From contig NZ_JAMBNR010000002.1 in assembly GCF_023715205.1 (NCBI RefSeq), positions 310,001 to 374,000 on the forward strand: a stretch of DNA of 64,000 nucleotides. The letters run 5' to 3'. The notes beneath the pieces are model-generated. The model was not told the DNA's origin. It ran no database searches and was given only the letters and a program-made list of their open reading frames with translations. The stretch is from Mesobacillus maritimus. Its GTDB lineage: Bacteria; Bacillota; Bacilli; Bacillales; Cytobacillaceae. Position numbers and translations under genes: made by a program. The stretch's first letter is position 1; each line of letters starts with the position of its first letter. Below, piece after piece: positions 24,062 through 32,073 of this stretch.

Positions 24062-26186
24062 AGCAGCCGAGAAATCAACTGAAAAACAAGTATACCGTGT
24101 ACAAGGGTTTTCCTGATCAGGCTGTGCGACTACGTTTGAAAAAAACGTAAAACACCTGGAGGGTGTGACAGATGCTAGTGTCAATTTTGGAGCTTCTAAA
24201 CTGACTTTGTATGGAAATGCTTCGATTGAAGAACTTGAAAAAGCCGGAGCATTTGAGAATTTAAAAATAGTACCTGAGAAGGAACGTTTTGAAGAAAAGA
24301 AAGAACACTTTTTGAAAAAGCATGCAACGGTGATCACGTCATTTGTTTTTTTACTAATCGGATGGATCTCAGGACAAATCAATGGAGAAGAAAATGTGTC
24401 CTCCGTCTTGGCCTACGCAACATCTATCCTGATTGGCGGTTATCGACTGTTTCATACAGGATTGAAAAACCTGTTTCGTTTAGATTTTGATATGAAAACC
24501 TTGATGACCATTGCCGTCATTGGTGCAGCCTTCATTGGTGAATGGGGGGAAGGAGCTACAGTTGTCATTTTATTTGCCATTAGTGAAGCTCTCGAAACCT
24601 ACTCTATGGATAAGGCCCGTCAATCGATTCGTTCCTTAATGGATATTGCCCCAAAAGAGGCGTTAATCAGAAGAGGCAATCAGGAAATGATGATTCAGGT
24701 GGATGAAATTCAAATTGGCGACATTATGATCGTCAAACCTGGTCAAAAAATTGCCATGGATGGCATGGTTGTCAAAGGAACTTCTGCTGTAAACCAAGCA
24801 GCTATCACTGGGGAGTCGGTGCCAGTGGCGAAAACCACCGATGATGAAGTGTTTGCTGGAACCTTAAATGAAGAAGGTTTACTTGAAGTAAAAGTAACCA
24901 AACATGTCGATGACACAACGATTGCGAAAATAATTCATTTAGTAGAAGAGGCACAAGCTGAGCGAGCACCTTCCCAAGCATTTGTTGACCGTTTTGCGAA
25001 GTATTATACACCTGTGATTATGTTCATCGCACTGGGTGTTGCGGTCGTACCGCCACTTTTCGGGGCAGACTGGAACACTTGGATTTATCAAGGATTAGCG
25101 GTGTTGGTGGTTGGTTGCCCGTGTGCCCTTGTGGTCTCTACTCCAGTTTCCATTGTGACAGCGATTGGAAATGCTGCCCGTAACGGAGTCTTAATTAAGG
25201 GTGGGATTCATTTAGAAGAAATGGGATCGATTAAAGCGATTGCGTTTGATAAAACAGGAACGTTAACAAAAGGAGTTCCCGTGGTAACCGATTTCCTTCC
25301 TCAACAAGGGAAAGATCAAAAAGAATTATTAAAAATTATCGCAGCATTAGAAAATGGTTCTCAACACCCATTGGCTTCAGCCATTATGAAAAAAGCCGAA
25401 CAAGAAAACCTTGATTATCAAAGCGTTGAGATCCCCGAATTCACTTCGATTACAGGAAAAGGAATTAAAGGAATCGTAAATGGAGAGTCGTATTATGTAG
25501 GCAGTCCAAATCTTTTTGAAGAGCTGCTTTCGAACGGAATATCAGTAGAATTAGAAGAACAAATTTCATCTTTACAAAATCAAGGCAAAACCGTCATGGT
25601 CGCTGGAACATCAACTAGTATCCTGGCCTTAATAGCTGTTGCAGATGAAGTAAGAGCAAACAGTCGGCATGTGATACAAAAACTTCATTCCTTAGGGATT
25701 GAAAAAACGATCATGTTGACGGGTGACAATGCAGGGACTGCAAAAGCGATTGGAACACAAGTAGGAGTTTCGAATATCAAAGCAGAGTTATTGCCACAAG
25801 ATAAACTTACGCTGATAAAAGACTTGAGAAAAAAATATGATCGTGTGTCAATGGTTGGCGATGGCGTGAACGATGCACCAGCTCTTGCGGCCTCCACTGT
25901 TGGAGTCGCGATGGGTGGTGCTGGCACTGATACAGCGTTAGAAACGGCAGATATTGCCTTAATGGCAGATGATTTGGAGAAGTTACCGTATACAGTGAAA
26001 TTAAGCAGAAAAGCACTGGCGATCATTAAACAAAACATCACTTTCTCCTTAGGAATCAAACTCGTCGCTTTGTTATTAGTCATACCAGGTTGGCTGACTC
26101 TTTGGATCGCCATCTTTGCGGATATGGGGGCAACGCTGCTTGTAACCTTAAATAGTTTAAGACTTCTTCGAGTTAAGGATGAGTGA
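24054..26186 (+). CDS. cadA: CadA-type heavy-metal P-type ATPase with in-frame TGA at the CxxC motif
   Basis: A P1B-type Cd/Zn/Pb efflux ATPase of the inner membrane, 710 residues if codon 21 is read through. TTG 24054 has GGAGG at 9 nt and overlaps the end of cadC. The N-terminal HMA domain reads VQGFS, then TGA (24114-24116), then [17 protein letters not shown]; relatives have Cys at that position (GFTCxxC). After it: TGES in [10 protein letters not shown], the CPC metal site C355-P-C357, phosphorylation site D399 in DKTGT, the HP locus in GSQHPLA and GDGVND. If TGA is a stop, only a start inside the HMA domain remains (GTG 24165, with GGAGG only 2 nt away). Everything after the TGA looks intact. 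Either a selenocysteine protein or a gene with a nonsense mutation. Confidence 0.85.
24124..24155 (+). promoter_or_regulatory. Candidate SECIS hairpin after the cadA TGA
   Basis: A 7-bp perfect stem TACGTTT/AAACGTA (24131-24137 and 24143-24149) with apical loop GAAAA, and an outer GTG/CAC pair (24124-26, 24153-55). The loop starts 22 nt after the TGA and its first base is G, both as described for bacterial SECIS elements. The coding sequence TTFEKNVK alone could produce it by chance. Confidence 0.45.
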
Positions 26187-26192
26187 AAATTG

Positions 26193-26212
26193 GCTTCCCA
26201 GAAATGGGAAGC
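26193..26212 (+). terminator. Weak terminator hairpin
   Basis: GCTTCCCA pairs with TGGGAAGC over a 4-nt loop, with only TTCCTTTA after it. It may reduce read-through from cadA into the methyltransferase. Confidence 0.5.
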
Positions 26213-26231
26213 TTCCTTTAAGGGGGAGAAG

Positions 26232-26849
26232 ATGAAGAATTCCTGGAACTCTTTTGTGTATAAATGGTGGGCACCCGTTTATGAGCGTTTTTTTAATACA
26301 GGTATGTTTCTAAAAGCAAGAAACCAAGTATTTTCTGACATACGCCTTAAAGAAGGAAGCAAAATTCTCTTTGTAGGAGTAGGAACGGGGGCGGACTTGC
26401 CTTATTTTTTAAATAAAGGATACGACATTACCGCAATTGACTTCTCTAGTGAGATGTTAAGGGTAGCGAAGGAAAAAGATCAGAATGGATCCGTTCGTTT
26501 TATGCAGATGGATGCACAAAATCTGGAGTTTGAAAATGAGTCCTTTGATTTTATTGTCGCGAGTTTAATTCTTAGTGTTGTCCCACAGCCGAAACAAGCA
26601 CTATCTGAGATGGTTCGCGTTTTAAAGAAAAATAGCTCATTTGTTGTATTTGATAAATTCGTGCCTAGAGATCATAAACGAAAGATCAAGCAAATCGTGC
26701 TTAGACCGGTTATTAAGTTATTGGGTACAGATATAGGACTGGATTTCTATGAATTGTATCAAGCAGTTGCTGACAAAAGCGAGATTACCAAAGATGAGGA
26801 TGTCATGATGAGTGGCTTGTATCGAAAAATAATGGGGATAAAAAAGTAA
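26232..26849 (+). CDS. Class I SAM-dependent methyltransferase
   Basis: A 205-aa methyltransferase of the UbiE/phosphatidylethanolamine N-methyltransferase-like type. SAM-binding motif I is ILFVGVGTGADLPYF, then ITAIDFSSEMLRVAKE (acidic loop), VRFMQMDAQNL and FDFIVASLILSVVPQP. ATG 26232 follows AGGGGGAG; the frame is open 14 codons upstream through the cadA terminator. The substrate is unknown. It sits just behind cadA, and read-through past a weak terminator could place it under cad control, so a link to metal or metalloid modification is possible but not shown. Confidence 0.85.
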   Translation: MKNSWNSFVYKWWAPVYERFFNTGMFLKARNQVFSDIRLKEGSKILFVGVGTGADLPYFLNKGYDITAIDFSSEMLRVAKEKDQNGSVRFMQMDAQNLEFENESFDFIVASLILSVVPQPKQALSEMVRVLKKNSSFVVFDKFVPRDHKRKIKQIVLRPVIKLLGTDIGLDFYELYQAVADKSEITKDEDVMMSGLYRKIMGIKK

Positions 26850-26883
26850 GATTCCACCAAATAGGATAGGTTATCGGTATTGG

Positions 26884-26937
26884 TTGAAAATATAGATCAT
26901 AGGAATATATATTTATTTTACAATAATGACTTATTGT
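26884..26937 (+). promoter_or_regulatory. Promoter and palindrome upstream of the ZIP gene
   Basis: TTGAAA (26884), 16-nt spacer, TATATA (26906), then a perfect palindrome ACAATAA-TGAC-TTATTGT (26920-26937) 20 bp before the start. It does not match the Zur box; it could be an operator for another metal regulator. Confidence 0.5.
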
Positions 26938-26957
26938 TAGGAGATTGGAGGGAGAAG

Positions 26958-27770
26958 ATGGAGTGGTTTTCAGGACTATCCCCTGTTCATCAAGCTCTTT
27001 TAGCGACTTTGTTTACTTGGGGGATGACGGCTCTAGGTGCGGCGTTAGTTTTTACAACCAAGTCAGTTAATCAGAAGTTCTTAGACAGTATGTTGGGCTT
27101 TGCAGGTGGAGTAATGATTGCAGCTAGCTATTGGTCCCTTCTTGCACCTGCACTTGAGATGGCTGAAGGGGGGAACCTCCCTTCGTGGATGCCAGCAGCG
27201 ATAGGCTTCCTTTTTGGGGGACTATTTTTATTAATTGCGGATAAAATCCTTCCACACTTACACCCAGATAAACCAATAGAAAGTGCAGAAGGTATTCACC
27301 CAATGAAAAAGCGGCGAAGCACTTTACTGGTTCTTGCTATTACATTACACAACATTCCTGAAGGCTTAGCGGTTGGAGTGGCATTTGGAGCTGTTGCAGC
27401 GGGTTTTGAATCAGCAACATTAACAGGGGCTATAGCATTAGCAATGGGGATTGGGATTCAAAACTTTCCTGAAGGAGTCGCCGTTTCAATGCCACTAAGG
27501 CGAGACGGGCTGTCACGTTCAAAAAGTTTTATATATGGACAGTTTTCAGGTATGGTTGAACCCATTGCTGCTGTAATTGGTGCAATGGCCGTTATTTTCA
27601 TCGAACCATTGTTGCCATATGCATTAAGTTTTGCAGCAGGTGCGATGATTTTTGTTGTAGCGGAGGAAGTAATACCCGGATCTCAAGAAAAAGGCAATAC
27701 TGACTTAGCTTCTATAAGTTTGATGATTGGTTTTACAGTTATGATGATCCTTGATGTGGCATTGGGTTAG
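26958..27770 (+). CDS. ZIP-family divalent metal transporter (GufA/ZupT-like)
   Basis: A 270-aa inner-membrane transporter with eight helices. The two metal-site helices are [15 protein letters not shown] and [15 protein letters not shown] (HNxPEG and QNxPEG). A cytoplasmic loop with PHLHPDKP and basic MKKRRS lies between helices 3 and 4. Such proteins carry zinc and sometimes iron or manganese; direction is usually inward. ATG 26958 with GGAGGGAG is chosen; the frame is open 26 codons upstream. It lies after cadA, giving a metal-homeostasis neighbourhood together with the Zur island upstream. The palindrome just before it suggests repression by a metal-sensing protein. Confidence 0.9.
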   Translation: MEWFSGLSPVHQALLATLFTWGMTALGAALVFTTKSVNQKFLDSMLGFAGGVMIAASYWSLLAPALEMAEGGNLPSWMPAAIGFLFGGLFLLIADKILPHLHPDKPIESAEGIHPMKKRRSTLLVLAITLHNIPEGLAVGVAFGAVAAGFESATLTGAIALAMGIGIQNFPEGVAVSMPLRRDGLSRSKSFIYGQFSGMVEPIAAVIGAMAVIFIEPLLPYALSFAAGAMIFVVAEEVIPGSQEKGNTDLASISLMIGFTVMMILDVALG

Positions 27771-27803
27771 GTTGTTATACTAAAAAATAATCTATTTAGA
27801 AAG

Positions 27804-27842
27804 AGATAGTCTCCTCACAAAATGAGCAGGCCATCTTTTTTT
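27804..27842 (+). terminator. Intrinsic terminator
   Basis: AGATAGTCTCCTC pairs imperfectly with GAGCAGGCCATCT, followed by seven T. It ends the ZIP gene. Confidence 0.65.
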
Positions 27843-27905
27843 ATGGAATACCCTGTCCTTTTCCGGAATTTCTCTCTATATAAAGAGTGAAAGGAGGTGA
27901 GGGAC

Positions 27906-28121
27906 ATGGCACAGCAACATATTAAAAACACTCGTCTTACTTTGGTTTATGAAACAGGGTTAAACGAAAAAGGGGAATCGATTTTCAAAGGGAAATCGTA
28001 TTCCACTATCAAAATGAGTGCGACAGCGGACCAGCTTCATCAAGCGGCTGTTGCTCTTAGTGGACTTTGTGTAAATCCACTTTCTTCTATCGAACGTACA
28101 GACAATTACGACGTCATGTAA
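27906..28121 (+). CDS. DUF1659 family protein
   Basis: A 71-aa protein of the DUF1659 family: NTRLTLVYETGLNEKGESIF and KGKSYSTIKMSATADQLHQA. AAGGAGG lies upstream of ATG 27906. The family function is unknown. It is almost always found next to a DUF2922 and a YvrJ gene, as here, and the three form a compact set of small genes in Bacilli. The two DUF proteins share a pattern (beta strand, KS or TKxTV segment, then a helix starting ATADQLHQAAVAL) and may be distant paralogues that pair with each other. Confidence 0.9.
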   Translation: MAQQHIKNTRLTLVYETGLNEKGESIFKGKSYSTIKMSATADQLHQAAVALSGLCVNPLSSIERTDNYDVM

Positions 28122-28161
28122 TCTCTAGTTTTGTAGATTGGCAGGAAGGAGGTGATAAAAA

Positions 28162-28377
28162 ATGGCCAAAGTTCTTGAACTCCAATTTGTCACGGATCTT
28201 GGAAAAACAACGAAAGTGACCGTGGACAACCCGATTGAGCCGGTGGATCCAGCAGCTGTAAAGCTTGCGATGGAATCGATCATTGCATCGAATGCCTTCT
28301 ATTCAAATGGAAGTCTAGTGGCAGTCGATAGCGCTCGTGTTGTGGAGCGAAATGTAACAGAATACGAGATTGTGTAA
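28162..28377 (+). CDS. DUF2922 family protein
   Basis: A 71-aa protein of the DUF2922 family: VLELQFVTDLGKTTKVTVDN, PVDPAAVKLAMESIIASNAF, then a short C-terminal strand. GGAGG lies 8-9 nt before the ATG. It is 40 bp after the DUF1659 gene without a terminator between, so both are co-transcribed. The function is unknown. A hairpin terminator follows before YvrJ. Confidence 0.9.
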   Translation: MAKVLELQFVTDLGKTTKVTVDNPIEPVDPAAVKLAMESIIASNAFYSNGSLVAVDSARVVERNVTEYEIV

Positions 28378-28382
28378 GCAGC

Positions 28383-28415
28383 AAAGGCCGGTTTCCTCTT
28401 GGGACCGGTCTTTCT
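28383..28415 (+). terminator. Intrinsic terminator
   Basis: GGCCGGT pairs with ACCGGTC, then TTTCTTG. It lies between the DUF2922 and YvrJ genes. Confidence 0.6.
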
Positions 28416-28450
28416 TGTAAAAAGAAGAATCGTGAAAGGAGGCAAACGAT

Positions 28451-28594
28451 ATGCAAGAGTTCATCCCGTTGATCAGTGAAGTAGGCTTTCCAATTGTGGT
28501 CACATTATACTTGCTATACCGTATCGAAGTAAAGCTTGATAATGTTGTCCAGTCAATTCAAAACCTGCCGGACCGGATGAAGGAACGGGGGTGA
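28451..28594 (+). CDS. YvrJ family small protein
   Basis: A 47-aa membrane-anchored peptide of the YvrJ family: MQEFIPLISEVGFPIVVTLY, then LLYRIEVKLDNVVQSIQNLP and DRMKERG. One hydrophobic helix (about 5-23) is followed by a short amphipathic tail. GAAAGGAGG precedes the ATG. The role is unknown, but the arrangement with DUF1659 and DUF2922 is conserved in Bacillus. A decayed second copy of its 3' half lies 800 bp downstream (29388-29477). Confidence 0.9.
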   Translation: MQEFIPLISEVGFPIVVTLYLLYRIEVKLDNVVQSIQNLPDRMKERG

Positions 28595-28738
28595 TGTGTT
28601 TGAGAAAATAGCCTAATAAAAAGAAAACTCGCCATACGTTGTCTCTGGCTTAGGACCCTTTTTGTTAAGGGAGGATATACCGAGGGGAATGGTCGAGTTA
28701 TTGCTATTTGATAATTTATTGTTTTCTAAGTCTGTTTT

Positions 28739-28907
28739 GGTAAAGAGTGTTGTTAAAATCCTAAAGCCGATTTTAACGAGTTAGTAGCTATTTTGTATGT
28801 TTAAAATTAGTACGCAAGCTCTTTTCTCATAAAATATATCTATCTTTTATAACCTAGCATATTCAGGCGTATCTGTAGTTGTAAAGCAAAAAATTGAGAA
28901 AAGAGCC
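28739..28907. repeat. MITE-like dispersed repeat, copy E
   Basis: About 169 bp in the orientation of copy B: TGTTGTTAAAATCCTAAAGC at the left, an internal GCAAGCTCTTTTCTC and TGAGAAAAGAGCC at the right. It fills most of the gap between YvrJ and the VOC gene. Confidence 0.7.
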
Positions 28908-28921
28908 TTATCTAAAAGAAA

Positions 28922-29302
28922 TTATCGTTTTTCCATTACCGCAAAATAATTTTCTTCATTGTCAGCAAAATTAAATACTCTGCCAGTTGGCATATTGATA
29001 ATCTCTCCTACGGTGATATTTTTATTTGAGAGGTCTTGGTGTAATTGGTCGAGGTTATCTGTAAAAAACATTAAAGAAGGAGTCTCGAGATTTAATCCAG
29101 GTGACATTTTCGCAACAAATTCCTTATTATGCAGAATGATGCTCGTTTCTGCATCACGATGAGGAGCAATTTCGATCCATCTGAATCCCTGATCGCTATT
29201 TTCTTCAGAAATCACCGCAAAACCTAACTTCTCAGTCCAAAAACTCTTTGCCTCATCTTGATTCTGAACATACAACATAATTTGTCCCACTCTACTTAAC
29301 AC
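28922..29302 (-). CDS. VOC-family (glyoxalase/bleomycin-resistance fold) protein
   Basis: A 126-aa VOC protein: VLSRVGQIMLYVQNQDEAKSF, LGFAVISEENSDQGFRWIEI, PSLMFFTDNLDQLHQDL and GRVFNFADNEENYFAVMEK. The listed GTG is preceded by AAGGGAG at 9 nt, and family members start at this point; the frame is open 14 codons further. The C-terminal Glu of the metal site is present in FNFADNEENYFAV. The reaction is unknown. It lies between a YvrJ gene and a decayed second YvrJ copy on the other strand, as if inserted. Confidence 0.85.
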   Translation of the reverse strand: MLSRVGQIMLYVQNQDEAKSFWTEKLGFAVISEENSDQGFRWIEIAPHRDAETSIILHNKEFVAKMSPGLNLETPSLMFFTDNLDQLHQDLSNKNITVGEIINMPTGRVFNFADNEENYFAVMEKR

Positions 29303-29387
29303 ATCTTTCAACTCCCTTATAAGAAGACTGTTTACCTTCCCCATAACTATTCATCGTTTGGCGGTGAGAATCCTTCATTAACTTACG

Positions 29388-29477
29388 TTATATTTGCTTT
29401 ACTAAATAGAAGCGAGACTCGATAATTTCGTTCAGTCAATTCAAAACCTAACCGACAGGATGAAGGAACTGTCGTGA
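29388..29477 (+). pseudogene. Decayed copy of the YvrJ 3' half
   Basis: Thirty codons align with the C-terminal 29 residues and the stop codon of the YvrJ gene at 28451: LYLLY, then an in-frame TAA, then IEARLDNFVQSIQNLTDRMK. The stretch CAGTCAATTCAAAACCT is identical in both. The 5' half is missing. It points to a local duplication later split by the VOC gene and the MITE. Confidence 0.8.
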
Positions 29478-29683
29478 TGGATGGAAGTAGGGAAGATATA
29501 CACTAATAAAGTTATTCTTCCTACTTAATTAAAAAACCATTCTATCCATTACTTATGTGAATACCTCTTTTTGATTATTCACTCACATTCTACAATTTTC
29601 CAATAATTCGAACTTTCGATTATAATAGGTATATACACCCATGATCGACCTCTTAGAAAGAGTATTCTTTTGGAGGAGATATT

Positions 29684-30349
29684 ATGGAATTTGTAAAAGC
29701 AGACAGTTTAAAAAAGCAATTTGAGGTAAAAGGTAGTTTTTATCATTTAGAGATACATGGTCATCGTTTCGAATGTAGAAATTATGCACAGGTATATCGA
29801 AAGGATAAGGAAAATCAAAAAGAATATGATGCTGTACTTGTTTTAATGAATCCTGGATTATGCTCACCGAAGAAATCCACATATCCTATTCCGCAAATAA
29901 GTCATGGAGAATCCTCTTTAAATTACACCTTCGCGAAAACCGACAATACCCAATACCAAATCATGCGATTTATGAATTTAAAAAATTGGAATAAAGTCCT
30001 GGTCATCAATCTTTCTGATATTCGAGCAGGCAATCTAGATGAGTTCAAACGTAAATTAAACGAAGCTAAAAGAGTAGGATTTGATAGACATAGTATATTC
30101 TCTAAACAGCGGAAAGGCGAGTTAGAGCAAGTTCTTTCTAATAGTAACTGCCCCATCATTGTGGCTTGGGGTACAGATTCGAGATTTAAAAATTTAGCAG
30201 AATGTGCACTTGTCGCACTACCCCGAGATCGAATTATAGGAGTGGAACATGAGATTAAGGGAACACCTTTTTATTATCATGCGAGCCCAACACCATTGAA
30301 AGGAAAGATAGAATGGTTAAGTAATATCAATGAAATCATTTTAGGATAG
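29684..30349 (+). CDS. DUF1643-like protein
   Basis: A 221-aa cytoplasmic protein. Segments VLVLMNPGLCSPKK, KVLVINLSDIRAGNLDEF, IIVAWGTDSRFKNLA and FYYHASPTPLKG follow the layout of DUF1643 proteins (NPS/NPG motif, then a nucleotide-like NLxxxRA segment, then WGxxxR and a histidine near the C-terminus). That family has no proven function. ATG 29684 has GGAGGAG. It stands alone after the decayed YvrJ copy. Assignment to DUF1643 is from memory of the motif order and should be regarded as tentative. Confidence 0.55.
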   Translation: MEFVKADSLKKQFEVKGSFYHLEIHGHRFECRNYAQVYRKDKENQKEYDAVLVLMNPGLCSPKKSTYPIPQISHGESSLNYTFAKTDNTQYQIMRFMNLKNWNKVLVINLSDIRAGNLDEFKRKLNEAKRVGFDRHSIFSKQRKGELEQVLSNSNCPIIVAWGTDSRFKNLAECALVALPRDRIIGVEHEIKGTPFYYHASPTPLKGKIEWLSNINEIILG

Positions 30350-30519
30350 AGCGAAACTAAGAACAAAATAAGGCCACATATCGAGGATGTGACCCGTTGG
30401 TGAAAATAGATATCAACCGATCATGTCATTAAAAATAAGATACCAATTAGGGATGGAACAATAGATCTTTGAACAACCACAAAGAGGATATGTACTATCC
30501 CTTTATTTGGATAGGAACA

Positions 30520-30562
30520 GAGTTGCTACCGGAAAGATGTACCGGTCCTACCGTTTGTACCA
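30520..30562. repeat. Degenerate REP-like palindrome
   Basis: ATAGGAACAGAGTTGCTACC with inverted partner GGTCCTACCGTTTGTACC and GATGTACCGGTCC: a worn copy of the GGGACAGG family. The remaining spacer between the flanking genes shows no gene. Confidence 0.5.
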
Positions 30563-30651
30563 TAATAAAAGTAACAATAGAAATATTCGAAAAATAACCC
30601 TAGAATTAGATTAAAATAGGAAATGAAATTTTACATAAAAGGGGAATTCTT

Positions 30652-31206
30652 ATGGATCATGTAGCTTTAATAATAGTGGATGTTCAAAAAGCTTTCGATG
30701 ATAAAAAGTGGGGAGAGCGAAATAACCTAAGTGCAGAAGAAAACATAAGCAAAATCCTACGTCTATGGAGGGAAAAAGGGTGGAAGGTCATCCATATTCG
30801 TCACACATCAGATCATCCAAATTCTGTATTCAATCCAAACAATAGCGGGTTTGCTTTTAAAGAAATGGTTCAGCCTATTGACGGAGAAGTTATCATCACA
30901 AAGAAAGTGAATAGTAGTTTTATTGGGACCAATTTACAAGAGTATCTAGAACAAAATGATCTAAAAACGGTTGTCATTACAGGTTTGACCACACCGCATT
31001 GTGTCTCTACGACGACAAGAATGAGCGGGAATTTAGGTTTCAACACTTACCTTATTTCCGATGCAACAGCAGCTTTTGGTTTGAAGGACCAGAATGGTAC
31101 ATTTTATGATGCAGAAATGATCCATAATCTATCGTTAGCTACCTTGCACGATGAATTTGCTACCATCCTTACAACAGAACAATTAATCAACGATTTTAGA
31201 AAATAA
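30652..31206 (+). CDS. Cysteine hydrolase, isochorismatase family
   Basis: A 184-aa isochorismatase-like hydrolase. The catalytic triad is visible: D10 (IIVDVQKAF), K85 in ITKKVNSSFIGT, and C117 in GLTTPHCVSTTTRMSGNLGF. AAGGGG precedes the ATG. Members hydrolyse amides such as nicotinamide, N-carbamoylsarcosine or ureidoacrylate; the substrate here is not predictable. Monocistronic, with REP-like DNA upstream and a GIY-YIG gene downstream. Confidence 0.9.
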   Translation: MDHVALIIVDVQKAFDDKKWGERNNLSAEENISKILRLWREKGWKVIHIRHTSDHPNSVFNPNNSGFAFKEMVQPIDGEVIITKKVNSSFIGTNLQEYLEQNDLKTVVITGLTTPHCVSTTTRMSGNLGFNTYLISDATAAFGLKDQNGTFYDAEMIHNLSLATLHDEFATILTTEQLINDFRK

Positions 31207-31368
31207 GCGTTTTAGATTGCTTAGCCGCTAGTTATCCTAATCTAGCAGGAGCGTTGGATAGAAAATTCAAGGGGTGTGCGATTGAAGGTGGTAATAGATG
31301 ATCCTAGTCTAATGAGATATGAATGAATAAGATCAAGGCTGAGAGTAGGAAATCGGGGGGAATTATCG

Positions 31369-31980
31369 ATGGCGAAAAAATCAGAGAAAACATTGAGTGG
31401 ACTAAAATTAAATTTCTTTCAGTGGACAGAGAATGAGATACGTGTAACCATTCAAAACCCACATGAAGGGAAAAAGGCGTTAATCACTAGCGTTGAGCAC
31501 ACAAATAGACATCATGGGAAAAATAAAGCGAGAACCCACAACAATATTTTTCATTTCTTTAGAGAAGTACTGGAAGCAAACGGGAAGTGGAAAGAAATGA
31601 AGGAAACCAATCTTGGAAAGAAAAGAAAACTATCGGAAAAAGATGAAATTGACCTTGAAAATAAGTATGGGTTTATCTATATCACTACGAATCTTATAAA
31701 TGGAATAAAGTATGTTGGAAAGCATTCAAGAAATGATGAGACATACCTTGGCAGTGGAGTTCGTCTGAAAGCTGCTATTGAAGAACTTGGGGAAGAAAAC
31801 TTCGAAAGAGAAATCATTGCCTATGCTTATACTGCGGAACAATTAAATGAACTTGAAAAAATGTACATTGATACCTTCAATGCAGTAGAGGATCCAAAAT
31901 TCTATAACTGCGCTCCAGGTGGAGATGGGTGGTATGGGAAGAAAGAGGAAGAAAAGGGGCTGTTCTCAAAAATGGGATAA
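31369..31980 (+). CDS. GIY-YIG nuclease family protein
   Basis: A 203-aa protein whose C-terminal half (about 103-190) is a GIY-YIG domain: YGFIYITTNLINGIKYVGKH (GIY and YVG), LGSGVRLKAAIEELGEENFE, and the catalytic Glu in LNELEKMYIDTF, ending YNCAPGGDGWYG. This layout is common in phage-like and free-standing homing-type endonucleases. The N-terminal 100 residues (FFQWTENEIRVTIQNP, ITSVEHTNRHHGKNKARTHN) have no domain I recognise; the basic HHGKNKARTHNN segment could contact DNA. GGGGGGA precedes the ATG. No intron, intein or phage genes lie nearby. Confidence 0.8.
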   Translation: MAKKSEKTLSGLKLNFFQWTENEIRVTIQNPHEGKKALITSVEHTNRHHGKNKARTHNNIFHFFREVLEANGKWKEMKETNLGKKRKLSEKDEIDLENKYGFIYITTNLINGIKYVGKHSRNDETYLGSGVRLKAAIEELGEENFEREIIAYAYTAEQLNELEKMYIDTFNAVEDPKFYNCAPGGDGWYGKKEEEKGLFSKMG

Positions 31981-32073
31981 AGGCTTGCTCATAAACAAAC
32001 TTTCTATGTAATGAATAGAAAAAATAATGTTTATCTATACATATTATGTGTTGTTTTGAAGGGAGTAGGGGTT

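Noticed and set aside
25685-26113. 142-codon minus-strand frame
   Set aside because: Exactly antisense to cadA, low-complexity Ser/Pro composition typical of a shadow frame.
24165-26186. cadA simply starting at GTG 24165
   Set aside because: GGAGG is only 2 nt from that GTG, the HMA domain would be cut in the middle, and the upstream 37 codons encode recognisable HMA sequence with a proper start.
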